A stretch of DNA of 64,000 bases from Gnetum montanum. Taxonomy: Eukaryota > Streptophyta > Gnetopsida > Gnetales > Gnetaceae. How positions within the stretch are numbered: the first letter of the stretch is position 1; each line of letters begins with the position of its first letter. The DNA lies in assembly GCA_015680685.1 (NCBI GenBank), contig MNCI01036184.1, positions 410,407 through 474,406 on the forward strand, given 5' to 3'. Shown piece by piece: positions 47,821 through 57,294 of this stretch. Both the position numbers and the translations under genes were made by a program. The notes under the pieces are model-generated. The model saw nothing but the letters and a program-made list of their open reading frames with translations, ran no database searches and had not been told where the DNA came from.

Positions 47821-48618
47821 TGATGAGTGGCAAGGTACCCCTACACTCAACCATACGAATACAAGCATTTCACGCACGATCCGATCAAACTCCAAGGACT
47901 AAGTACTTACGCGCCCTAATGGAACACTTAAGGTTAATCAATCATTGTCTTCCCAAACTTACTTATATTATCACGATTGTATGGTTAAGTAAGTTTGAGG
48001 TATGTGATTTTTATAACTTTTATCTTTTTAACGCCTATGCTAAGAGGGAAGGGTGAAGAGACTAAGTGACTAACTTTTGCTAACTAAGTTCTAATTTTCC
48101 TAGCACTAGTATCTGTTCCCACTTGTCGCACACACCTTGAAATAGTGCAACGCTACTGGGATTACCAAACGCTACTCGTTACTGGGTTACCAAGCGTTAC
48201 ACACGTGCTCGAAGCGGTCGTACTGAACGCACTTAACTAGGAGAGTTAAGGATTGAGAGATTTAATTAACTAAGAAAGAATTTAAACATTTAATAGTAAT
48301 TAAGTCCTATTTAGCTTAGTCCATGTATTGCAAGGTTTATCAAAAAGTTCATCTTTATTTCCATACACAAATGTCTGCTCAGGTACAATTTGCTTGAATA
48401 AAGATCCGTTCACTTTGAGACTCCTACTACGGGCACATGGAAATTATTCTGTCTCTGGAATGGTAAAACTGCCAGAGTTTAGCTAAGGGTCTAGATCTAG
48501 ATGATTCAACAAACGAAAGCCGCCTCTTATTTATAGAACTGGCAACAGGCTGCGATATCGCGTACACGGTATCGCAAGGGCCGATGCGATATCGCGGACG
48601 TGATATCACGGCTCATCA
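47821..48618 (-). repeat. Element G 5' LTR
   Basis: 798 bp from TGATGAGTGG to GCTCATCA. U3 has GCGATATCGC (48552 region and 48587 region) and GTGATATCAC (48600-48609) upstream of the TATA (CTATAAATAAGAGG in element sense, near 48525-48538). Confidence 0.9.
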
Positions 48619-48623
48619 ATCAT
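48619..48623. other. Target-site duplication of element G, right
   Basis: ATCAT, identical to 38761-38765; F gag resumes after it. Confidence 0.85.
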
Positions 48624-50520
48624 GATCAAATGAATAGAGATAGAAATTTCCCTCATAACCTATTTGATGACAGCAAACCCTTACTAGCCAGTACGAGCCT
48701 AATGTAGATCATAAAGGTAGTAAAGATATCTCGCAGGCATCACAAAAAGAGTCACCTACCCAAGCTTGACATGAATAATATTCCTAAATTTGTAGGAGGC
48801 TATAATTTAGATCCAGAACATCATTTACAAGCCTTCCATGATGTTTGCACTTTCTACAACATTGAAAGTGGGTGGCAAAAGCTTAAGCTCTTTCATAGGA
48901 CACTAATTGATAGAGCCGAACTATGGTATAGATTGTTGAGACCAAATTCAATTCAACGATGGTCTACAATGATGGAACTTTTCAGCAAGAAATACCAAAC
49001 CTGTGCGAGAATGTCCAACCTAAGGAGACAGATCCAAGAATGGAAGCAAGAACGGCATGAACCATTGGACATGACCTTAGATAGATATTATGTCTTACTA
49101 AATAGATGCCTAGGCCATGGTTTCTCCGAGGAAAGGTAACTTTTCCACATCATAGATGGGCTTTGTAATGAAACAAGGGAAATCCTTGGGATGTATGCCC
49201 CAGGGAAATTATACGAGCTCCAAGCCCATCAAATCTGAGAGTTGAACGAACGTGTGGCAAAAGAAGAAGGAGAGATAAGAAAATGGAAGAATGTTGAGAA
49301 ATATCAATGAGACCTAACTCTTCAATAGAAGGAGGTCTAGATCTATGGTAAGAAGAATGAAACCACTCTCGATAAGGTGGTCCTGCAACAAACCTTGTTA
49401 ATACAGAAGTCTATTGATGAACTTGAAGCAAAGTTTAATAGGATGTTTGAATAGATATGTAAAAATGTTAAAACTCTCATTGAGATAGTCGAGGAGAGGA
49501 TCATGCAAAATAAGCTAGGTGAGCACAATCAACAAAGGATACAGAACCAAGAAACAGCTAGGAACACTTTTTGGTAAATAGGAAAAATGACTAAAGAAAG
49601 TGAGGCTATAGACTCAACTACATATGAAGATAGTGGATGCAACATCCACATATATGATCATCCGAATGGCCATTGCCTAGTCTTGTTGCATCTACAAGAG
49701 TATTGGGCAGGTGCCTTAAATCCAAAGTTTGTGCCATCTTAGGGGGACTTATTACTAGCCCCAACACAATTATCAACCGTAGTGGCAACAACTAAAGTCG
49801 TGGGGAAGGCCACCACCAAATCAGTACTATCCATCCTATCTATCAAAACTGCATGGATATTAAATTCAATGCCTTGTTTCTCCAACTAGTTCAACATTCT
49901 CTACTTAAAATCACCACTACCACTCTCCTAAGTACTATCAACCCATGACATTCCCTGAAGGATCACCACCTCGCACCTCTTACCATCCATCCTACCCTTG
50001 ATATTGTCATGCTCTGCCTTATTATATGCCACCACTAGCAACACACAAAGGTTCAACACCCCAATATCAACAAACGAATGCCACTTATGCTACAAATATG
50101 CAAAAACATGATGACACCAGTGGGTCTCAACCACCACCTAGGAAACATCCCTTCTAGAGGAAAGGCCATAAGCCAAAGCAGACCACACATGGACCCATCG
50201 TATCATCTAAGCTAGCATAAGGCTAATTTGGTGCACCACCTTCCTTATCTCAACCAACATCCTCTAATCATGCACAAGGGCCACCATCCATTAGTACTCC
50301 AATCCCAAATCCAAACAATGAATCTAACAATGTGGGAAGACAAATAAATCCATGCATACCATATCATGATCAAGGGTGCAATCATGGGTCAAACATCCAT
50401 AACGTTAACATATCTCATACCCTGACCCACCGTACATTTAACAATCAAGTGTGTGACCAACGATTTTTCTACCCAACCATCACACCACCAACAAACACCT
50501 AGTGCTAGGGCATGAACAAT
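48624..50520 (+). pseudogene. Element F gag, capsid core and tail
   Basis: 48771-49136 is open and holds the best capsid domain in the window: MNNIPKFVGGYN, HHLQAFHDVC, KLKLFHRTL, ELWYRLLRP, STMMELFSKKYQTC, SNLRRQIQEWKQERHEPLDM, YYVLLNRCLGHGFSEER. An IDGLCNETRE segment (49150) and a coiled K/E-rich region (49230-49560) follow. Next is a C/H-containing patch (near 49640-49690, GCNIHIYDHPNGHC, comparable to the zinc-knuckle-like motif of B and G), then a P/H/Q/Y-rich tail to about 50500, as in E. Many stops after 49139. In F this stretch is followed directly by spacer, not by protease. Confidence 0.8.
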
Positions 50521-51222
50521 TACTGATGTTTCATACATGCATGGATCCTATTTATCCACTTACTAATCCTTGTCACGGCCAAATGTTTAGTCATGGGGGT
50601 TACCCCCCTTTTAAGCTTCAGGATTCTTAAGTGGTTTTCACTTTTTGGTTTTACACATTTTTTTTGTTTTACACATTCGTTATTTTACATCTTCTTGTTT
50701 TCATGTTATTAATATTTTCTAATTTTTGTTTTACACCATCGTTAGTACATTTGCTATTGAAAATTTTACACTTTCTTTTATATTTTATTTTATTTTATTT
50801 TGGTGTGATTTTCTAACTTATTGTTAATAACTACCAAGTACAATGGTAATGCATTGTTTGATGGTGGTATGTACTATTTTGTTATTTGATTTTTGATGTT
50901 TGGTTTCTAGCTTTGAATTTTGTTACTAATGATTAGGACATGGTTCTTTTTCATGCAATAGAGAGTGAGTACAAAACATCCACCCATCTACAAACTCTAT
51001 GATTTTCCTTGTTCTAGAAATATGTAGTCCCTTTTTCATTAATGAACCTTCAATGAATTTGTGACTTTGGTAATTTTTGGAATTGGGAACGATTCAAAGG
51101 TTTGAATAGGGTATGGCTTTAAGGAAATTCGATATTCTTTGTGCCTTTCTATTTGCTTGGGTGCATGTGTGTTTTCATGGATTTCTTACCATTCTGTGTC
51201 GACTAATAAAGGAAATTGAATA

Positions 51223-51456
51223 AGTCCTTGCATGGTGTGGTTATCATAAAAAAAAACACGATGAGAATTCAAAGCACACACCTTTAACAAAATAAATGCA
51301 TGCATCTCTACATGGTGTAGTTATCATTAGAAAAAATGAACAATGAGAATTCAAAGCACACCCCTTAGACAAAATAAATGCATGTGTCTTTGCATGGTGT
51401 GGTTCTCATTTCAAGAAAAAAAAAACAACAATGGGAATTCAAAGCACACCCCTTAG
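51223..51456 (+). ncRNA. T-loop spacer hairpin, three tandem copies in F
   Basis: CATGGTGT starts at 51231, 51311 and 51393 (80 and 82 bp apart). Each copy runs GGTGTGGTT, an A-rich loop, GAATTCAAAGCACACC. In the third copy TTCTCAT pairs with ATGGGAA (one G-U in RNA); in the first there is one mismatch. B and G have one copy, H has two. Confidence 0.6.
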
Positions 51457-51903
51457 AAAAAATAAATGGGCTACAAGCACTGGTTATGGGACTCATCCCC
51501 TCTAACTAAGGCCCTTCCTCACTTCCTAATTCTTCTCTAATAAGGAACACAGTGGTTGTTCTGTGGGAGCACTCTTATGTCTCATGGTATGGACTGGTCT
51601 TAGAATGTCGATGCGAAGTCACTGAACGTGTTTGGTTTTAGTCTGGACTAAGGATGGATCCTATCAAGTCATTTAACCCCAAAATCCATAAGGGACTTCA
51701 TGTGACCTTAATTAGGAACTCCATTCCACTCTCTCTCATCCATCCATGCTTTCCATGTCTCACCTCACTGTCAATTTCATGTTCTTGGTTCGATGTCTTC
51801 GTTTGATGTGTTAGAATTATTAGTTAGTTTCTTCAAGGTTTTTATACTTAACCTTCTGTAACCATTAATCATCCACGAAGCCCATAGACTCATTAGTTTG
51901 AAG

Positions 51904-51957
51904 TTATGCAAGGGCATAAAAGGCTTGTGCCTGCTTTGGGGAGGATCCACTTGCATA
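51904..51957 (+). ncRNA. Conserved spacer hairpin, F copy
   Basis: TATGCAAG (51905-51912) pairs perfectly with CTTGCATA (51950-51957). Inner hairpin AGGC/GCCT with a TTGT loop; invariant block CTGCTTTGGGGAGGATCCAC. Confidence 0.55.
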
Positions 51958-52478
51958 TCTTTTGGCTGGGTGAGTTAAGTGCTTTACCCTTAGATACTCT
52001 TACAATCAAATCTTTTTGTTTACCCCATCAATGACATCCAATTATGCACATTTTCACAACATTTTTCAATGAACTTTCCTTTTTATTATTGTGAATTCTT
52101 ACACCCTCTTCAAATATTTCCTTGTGTCAAACTTTTTCAACTTTAATGGACCACTTATCTATTTTACCCTATTTGTCAACCTTCTTGCTAACACTCCTAA
52201 AGGTATCAATCTACCACAATCACAACCTAGCCAAGTGTAACCATTGAAGAGACAAGATGCTTAACAACTATGTGTTACACATTACATACTAATTCATGAT
52301 TCTATTATGATTGCAGTGGGAAGCATGGACTGGAAGCAGGACTATTTTCACCAAGGATGATGCAATAGCACCTTGTGACGAGGATCCTTCATGATCATTG
52401 TATCTTCTCTCTCTCTCTCTCTTTAGCTACCAAGAGGTGTTGGATGTCAGTTTTTTTTCTAGGGTGTTCACTTCTTTT

Positions 52479-52483
52479 ATCAT
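52479..52483. other. Target-site duplication of solo LTR, left
   Basis: ATCAT, repeated at 53459-53463. Confidence 0.75.
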
Positions 52484-53458
52484 TAATGGGACACGATATC
52501 GCATCCCCCGCGATATCGCGTCTTCCCCTAAGATATCGCATATGCGATATCGCGGTGCGCCATCATATCTATAAATAAGAGGCAGATCTCCTTTGTTTCA
52601 TAATCCTAGGCTAGACAGTAGAGAAACTCTGGCAGATTGATCACTCCAGAGATAGAATATTTTCCATGTGCCCGCAGTAGGAGTCCCAAAGTGAACGGAT
52701 CTTTATTCGAGCAAACATTGTACCTAAACACAAGTTTGTGTACAGCAATAAAGATGAGCTTTTTGGATAAACCTTGCAATGCATGGAATAGGATTTTATT
52801 ACTGTTATTTATTACTTGTTATTTATTACCTGTTATTTACTGTTTCCCTTCCTAGTAATGCGGAATGAGTACAACTTGATTACGAGCATCTAAGTGTGAC
52901 TACTTGGTAACCTAGTGGCGTACCTAGGATCTACGCTTGGTAATCCCAGTGGTAGTTGTGCACCTGGATGTGTACGGATAATCAAGGAATAGATGCTCAT
53001 CGCACTTAGGCTAGATTAGATTCTTTCAACCCTTTCCTCCTAGTTAAGTGCCTTAGTACGACCACTTCAAGCACGTGCGTTACGCGTGGTGATCCCAGCA
53101 ACGATTAGCATTTGGTAGCCATGGTTACATCGGTTCAGGGTGTGTACGGTAAGTGGAAATAGATGCTGATGCTAGGTTAATTTAGACTTAGTTCATTAGT
53201 TAGAGTTAGTTAATCTTCTCAACCCTTCACCTTGTTAGCATAGGAGACATAAAACAGAAAAGACTATAAAAATCATATACCTCATACTTGCTTAACCATA
53301 CACCGTGACAACTACAAGTGAGTCTGGGAAGATAATGAATAATTAACCCTAAGTGTTCCATGGGGCGTGTAGGCACTTAGTCTGTGGAGTTCAACCGGAT
53401 CGCGCTTGCTACGCTCGTATTCGTATGGTTGAGTGTAGGGGTATCTCGCCACTCATCA
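52484..53458 (+). repeat. Solo LTR, chimeric
   Basis: 975 bp from TAATGGG to ACTCATCA, flanked by ATCAT, with no PBS, PPT or interior. U3 carries four GATATC-type words (52495-52552) and TCTATAAATAAGAGG (near 52566-52580). It is longer than other LTRs here because the middle holds two versions of the same module in series, one E-like (52890-53035, with TGTGTACGGATAATCA) and one G-like (53055-53200, with GTGTACGGTAAGTGG). Confidence 0.75.
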
Positions 53459-53463
53459 ATCAT
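53459..53463. other. Target-site duplication of solo LTR, right
   Basis: ATCAT, identical to 52479-52483. Confidence 0.75.
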
Positions 53464-53632
53464 GAACATCCAATTTTGTAAAGCTTGTAACTTTGTACAC
53501 TTGGGCACTCAACATCTATCAATTCCATTTGATTCAGTTTGTATCTCGGTCAATAATCCCATACCTACCCAACTTTTTTTGTAAGGAACTTTTTCCTCAT
53601 TTTGTTTAACTCAAGGACAAGTTTTCATTCAA
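53464..53632 (+). other. Element F pre-PPT region
   Basis: Noncoding. Ends with the conserved AAGGACAAGTTTTCATTCAA that precedes the PPT in all family members. Confidence 0.5.
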
Positions 53633-53643
53633 TTGTGGGGGTA
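53633..53643 (+). promoter_or_regulatory. Element F polypurine tract
   Basis: TTGTGGGGGTA immediately before the 3' LTR. Confidence 0.75.
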
Positions 53644-54524
53644 CAATGAGTCATGATTTGCTTAGCCTTGACATTAGAGCCTTAACATCAGAGCCTTGTT
53701 ATTAGTTCCTCAACATTGAAGCCAAGATGCGATGTCAGATATCTGATGTCACAGGGTATACTCCTACCTATAAATATAGTGCTCAAGCTTACGATTTCTA
53801 GATAGTTTTTTAGTCAAAGTAACGGAGCTCTTGTAGTTTGTTTTCTCTAGAGCTAGAATATTTTCTGAATGCCCATAGTGTGATGTTTGTAATCATACAA
53901 TACATTTGTTCGAGTGTGACATACTTGAACACATTACATGACTAGTAATAAAGATTGAGATTACTCCCATCATTGAAGCATCCACTTAGATTATTATTAT
54001 TTTTAATTGCTAATTATTTACTGCTTTCCTTAATTAAACGTTTCCATTTATTGCTATTTACTATTAATGTTATTAAGTGAAATGTGTATGCCTTAATCAT
54101 GAACGTTTAAGTGTAGATACTTGGTAATCTAGAAGTGTATCGTTTGGCATAACCAGTGACGTATACTTGGCAATCCTAGAAGTAGCCTCATGAAGTCCAA
54201 GATGTGTACGAATGATTAAGAGTGGATACTCATCACCCGTAGGCTAGTTTAGATCTTATTTTCCATCATTCATTTAGTTTAATTAATACATATCTTTATT
54301 GTCATCAAGAGCAACATAGAATTAGGAACAACATCATATGCCTCACTTTGGACTAAACCATATGTGACAAAGCTACCACTAGTCCAAGTGCGAAGACAAC
54401 GAACTGTGATCAAAGCATAATGATCTAGATGCCACAACTAGTCCCATATACGGAATTCAACCAGATCGTACATGAATGTTTATGATTTGTATGTTTGAGC
54501 GTAGGGGTACCTCGTCACTCATCA
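53644..54524 (+). repeat. Element F 3' LTR
   Basis: 881 bp from CAATGAG (family TGATGAG, two transitions) to CACTCATCA. TATA as CCTATAAATATAG (near 53767-53780). Its second half pairs with the truncated 5' LTR at 37661-38213. Confidence 0.75.
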
Positions 54525-55299
54525 TACCCTAAGTGTTTAGCTTATTTTTTGTTAAATATGAATTTTCAAGCTCAAGTTATAGTTAAGATATCATTATATT
54601 TCTTAATAATTCTTCTAAAGTAATATATTGGATTTATGACTTCAAGGGTACTTCTATTCTTTTTTTTTTTTTTGGTTTCAACACCCTCCCTATTATATTA
54701 CTTGAAAGAAGTGAAATGCACATCTAATGTGTAACTCTTCTTCATGATATTAATTTTGCAAATTAGTTTCATTAGATATTCATAATGTTTCTTAGGAACC
54801 ACCACTTTGAGTGATGTTAAGATGCTTATTTATTAAGTTATAAGATTTGGATTTGAGCTTAGGCATAACCACTCAAAAAATGTTAGGATTTCAATCATCC
54901 ACTACCCCTCCTAGGACCTTGCCTTGCCAAGATGTGCATTAAGCTTCTAGATGATGATCCTTCATTGTGTTAAATGAAATTTTTATCGATCTTAAGGGTT
55001 TCTTGTAAAGTTATTATGGCAAATTGTTTTTGGCAATGAATGATTTGAAGATAGAAAATACCAATGTCTCTCATACTATAGAGACTATGAAGAATTTCGA
55101 AGCTTTTAATTTTATTTTACCTAAAGACTTATATGAATCTTTGTTAAAAGATATCACATTACAATACACATTTCTGCAAATTATTGGATTTATTTACCCA
55201 AAAAAAAATTTATTCTAATGATTTAGGCTATCCTTGAATGCTATGGAATTAATGTTTTGCATGCCTATTAGTTTTTCCAAATAATTTTTGCTTGTTAGA
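54525..55299. other. AT-rich DNA, no gene recognised
   Basis: Includes a poly-T run (54661-54674). The frame at 55024-55215 resembles nothing I know. Confidence 0.3.
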
Positions 55300-55720
55300 C
55301 TAGCTAATTCAAAAAAAGATCTACAAATTGACCAAGCATCAATGTGAGCATCATAAACAAATTAGAAAGGTTTTTTGTTGCAATATTATAAAACTATCTT
55401 AAATGGGTAGTCATAAGATAAGAAAGAAATAAATGTAACTCATCCTTCAACGATTCCTGATCTACACAACCTACAAATGTGCTCTTCATAAGGGAGTTGA
55501 ATCCATTTTCTTCTTGCAATTGTAAGATGATGAGAACTTAAGTGAAGCCTACTAATAGCATTCTAATACTTGAATGGAGTAACAACTAAGAGATAGTGAG
55601 CTTCTACATTTATTTTATTAGATCTAATGGACTATAAATAAAATTGTCTATTACCTTCTATATTAGACCACATATGTGTTAAGACCTTTTGCTTGACTAG
55701 TTTGCAAACATGTTTAGGGT
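55300..55720 (-). pseudogene. LINE relic: C-terminal zinc-finger region
   Basis: On the minus strand: a YLLVV segment, then RLHLSSHHLTIARRKWI, QLPYEEHICRLC (C-x2-C) and, after a frame change, DELHLFLSYL...THLR. This matches the usual end of many LINE polyproteins (SSHxLxIExGRW, ReERxCxxC, VExExHFxxxCxxYxxLR). The upstream RT is not recognisable. Clade not assigned. Confidence 0.45.
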
Positions 55721-56137
55721 TTTACTACATGTCCTTCAAGAGATATTTTCATTTTCTCAACCATTACATTCCCTAAAATACCAACCATGGTCTCATGAAT
55801 CCTTAAGAGTTACTTTAGAGAATTTGTCTTGCCTTGAGATATGCAAACTATGAGTGTGTGTAATGAATTGACATAAGGCTTCTACTTCTAAATGTAATAA
55901 ATGACATTCACATAATAACATTATGTAAGGTATTTACATCTTCACCTTTAACTCATCAAGACAAAAAAGTTTTTGGCATTCTTTAAATATCTTTCCAAAG
56001 TTTAGCATTGAGTCTAAGTCCTTAAACAATACACCCATACAATATAGTAAGATAGATGATAGTTTGAAAATTTTGGTTTTTAACCTTCAAAGCCTAAAGT
56101 CCTAATAGATGATAGTTTGAAAAATTTGGTTTCTAAT
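55721..56137. other. AT-rich DNA with a 32-bp direct repeat
   Basis: 56052-56083 and 56105-56136 are near-identical (ATAGATGATAGTTTGAAAA...); the second copy ends one base before the LTR of element H. Confidence 0.6.
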
Positions 56138-57044
56138 TGATGAGTGGCTAGGTATTCCTACGCCCAACCATATGAATACGAGTGTTCACGCACGATCCGG
56201 TTGAACTCCGCAGACTGTAAGCACTTAACATGCACCAAACTTCTAACCAATGAAACCTTGGGTTAGAACAGTCGTTGTCATCCTAATCTCACTTGTAAAT
56301 TTCTATTGCGATGGTTAAGTGAGACTAAGGCTAATGATTTTATATCTTTTTAATTATCTTTTTTGGCGACTAAGTGAGGTATGGAAGTAATGAATAAACC
56401 ATTGTCTAATCTCTAATTATCCTAGTGTGTATGCTAACTACTCCTAGCATAAGCATCCAGTCCCATCCTCCGAGCACGTTCTGAGCATTTCCTAACACTG
56501 TTGGGCTACCAGACGTTAAGCGTCGTTGGGTTTACCAAGTGTTTGGATTACGTTCGAGATGGTTGTATTTATGTCTTTTACAAACTACGAATGAACACTA
56601 ACGATTAAAATTATAATAATGAAAACATAAATAATTGATGAGTAACTAATAAAGCATAAACAATTGATTAATAAAGCATAAACATCTTAAACTACTGAAT
56701 GCATGAAACAACTAAGTCCAAATGCTGCAAGGATTGCATGAACAGTTCGTCTTTATTGTCGTCACGCCAATGGGCTCAGATACATCAACGCTCGAATAAA
56801 GATTTGATCGCTTTTCATACACTTGCTGCGGGCACTTGGAAAATATTCTATCTCTTGCGGGAGCAAACTGTAAGAGCTTCGCTATCACTACTCAAAAAGA
56901 TGCCTAAATGAGGCGAAAGGCCCTCATATTTATAGATCCGGGAAGGGTGTTGCGTATACGGGGCCCCGTTGAGGCGAGGTGGCTACGTCGATGCGACTGC
57001 GTATACACGGCCGAGTCGATGCAGTGACTTTTAACACTTCATCA
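56138..57044 (-). repeat. Element H 3' LTR
   Basis: 907 bp from TGATGAGTGG to CTTCATCA. U3 has GTATAC and GTCGA words (56951-57022) upstream, in element sense, of CTATAAATA (56927-56935). Confidence 0.85.
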
Positions 57045-57060
57045 TACCCCCACGACTTAG
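57045..57060 (-). promoter_or_regulatory. Element H polypurine tract
   Basis: Element-sense TAAGTCGTGGGGGTA next to the LTR. Related motifs recur at about 60294-60313 and 62054-62069. Confidence 0.75.
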
Positions 57061-57294
57061 CAAAAACTCTTCCTCGAGTTACTTTACAATTTGGAAGGTA
57101 TGGATTCTTATTTACAACACACATAACTTAAACACATAAATGACACACATATGACATAACATGAATTTACCAAGTGCCTGAGTAATAGAGGAGGACAAAT
57201 TACAAAAATGACAATGTTCAGAGACAAAATTGAACACCTCGCTGGTCCTGGAGCCTCTGCGGTGTAAGAAGATGTTCAAAATTGCTGGAGGAGA

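Larger units (their letters stand above)
38766..48618 (-). mobile_element. Element G: full-length gag-pol Athila-like element
   Basis: A 9853-bp minus-strand element between ATCAT duplications, inserted in F gag. 5' LTR (48618-47821), PBS, gag, protease, RT, RNase H, integrase, noncoding spacer, PPT, 3' LTR (39567-38766). From about 46340 to 42134 gag-pol is readable in one frame apart from stop codons. It lacks ORF3, an internal promoter and a chromodomain. It is the most complete autonomous relative in the window, and copies like it could have supplied enzymes to E, D and F. The LTRs differ mainly by C/T and G/A changes, at very roughly one site in ten in the stretch I compared. Confidence 0.9.
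50521..52478 (+). other. Element F noncoding spacer
   Basis: No gene. Begins with a PPT-like AGTCATGGGGG (near 50590), then T-rich DNA matching the reverse complement of 40400-41400 in G. Contains three tandem copies of the T-loop hairpin (51223-51456) and one conserved spacer hairpin (51904-51957). Confidence 0.55.
37666..54524 (+). mobile_element. Element F: gag-only element, interrupted by G and a solo LTR
   Basis: A plus-strand member of the same family. Parts: truncated 5' LTR, PBS (38215), gag N-terminus (38340-38760), then element G (38766-48618), gag again (48624 to about 50520), a noncoding spacer with both hairpins, a solo LTR (52484-53458), PPT and 3' LTR (53644-54524). No protease, RT, integrase or ORF3 lies between gag and spacer, so it is non-autonomous. 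Removing G and the solo LTR leaves about 6 kb. Confidence 0.75.

Noticed and set aside
51223-51456. Regularly spaced repeats considered as a CRISPR-like array
   Set aside because: Plant nuclear context, units are contiguous and the spacers are not unique; they match a single-copy hairpin in related elements.
56051-56137. Direct repeat beside the H LTR, considered as a target duplication
   Set aside because: Both copies are on the same side of the LTR and are 32 bp long; family duplications are 5 bp.
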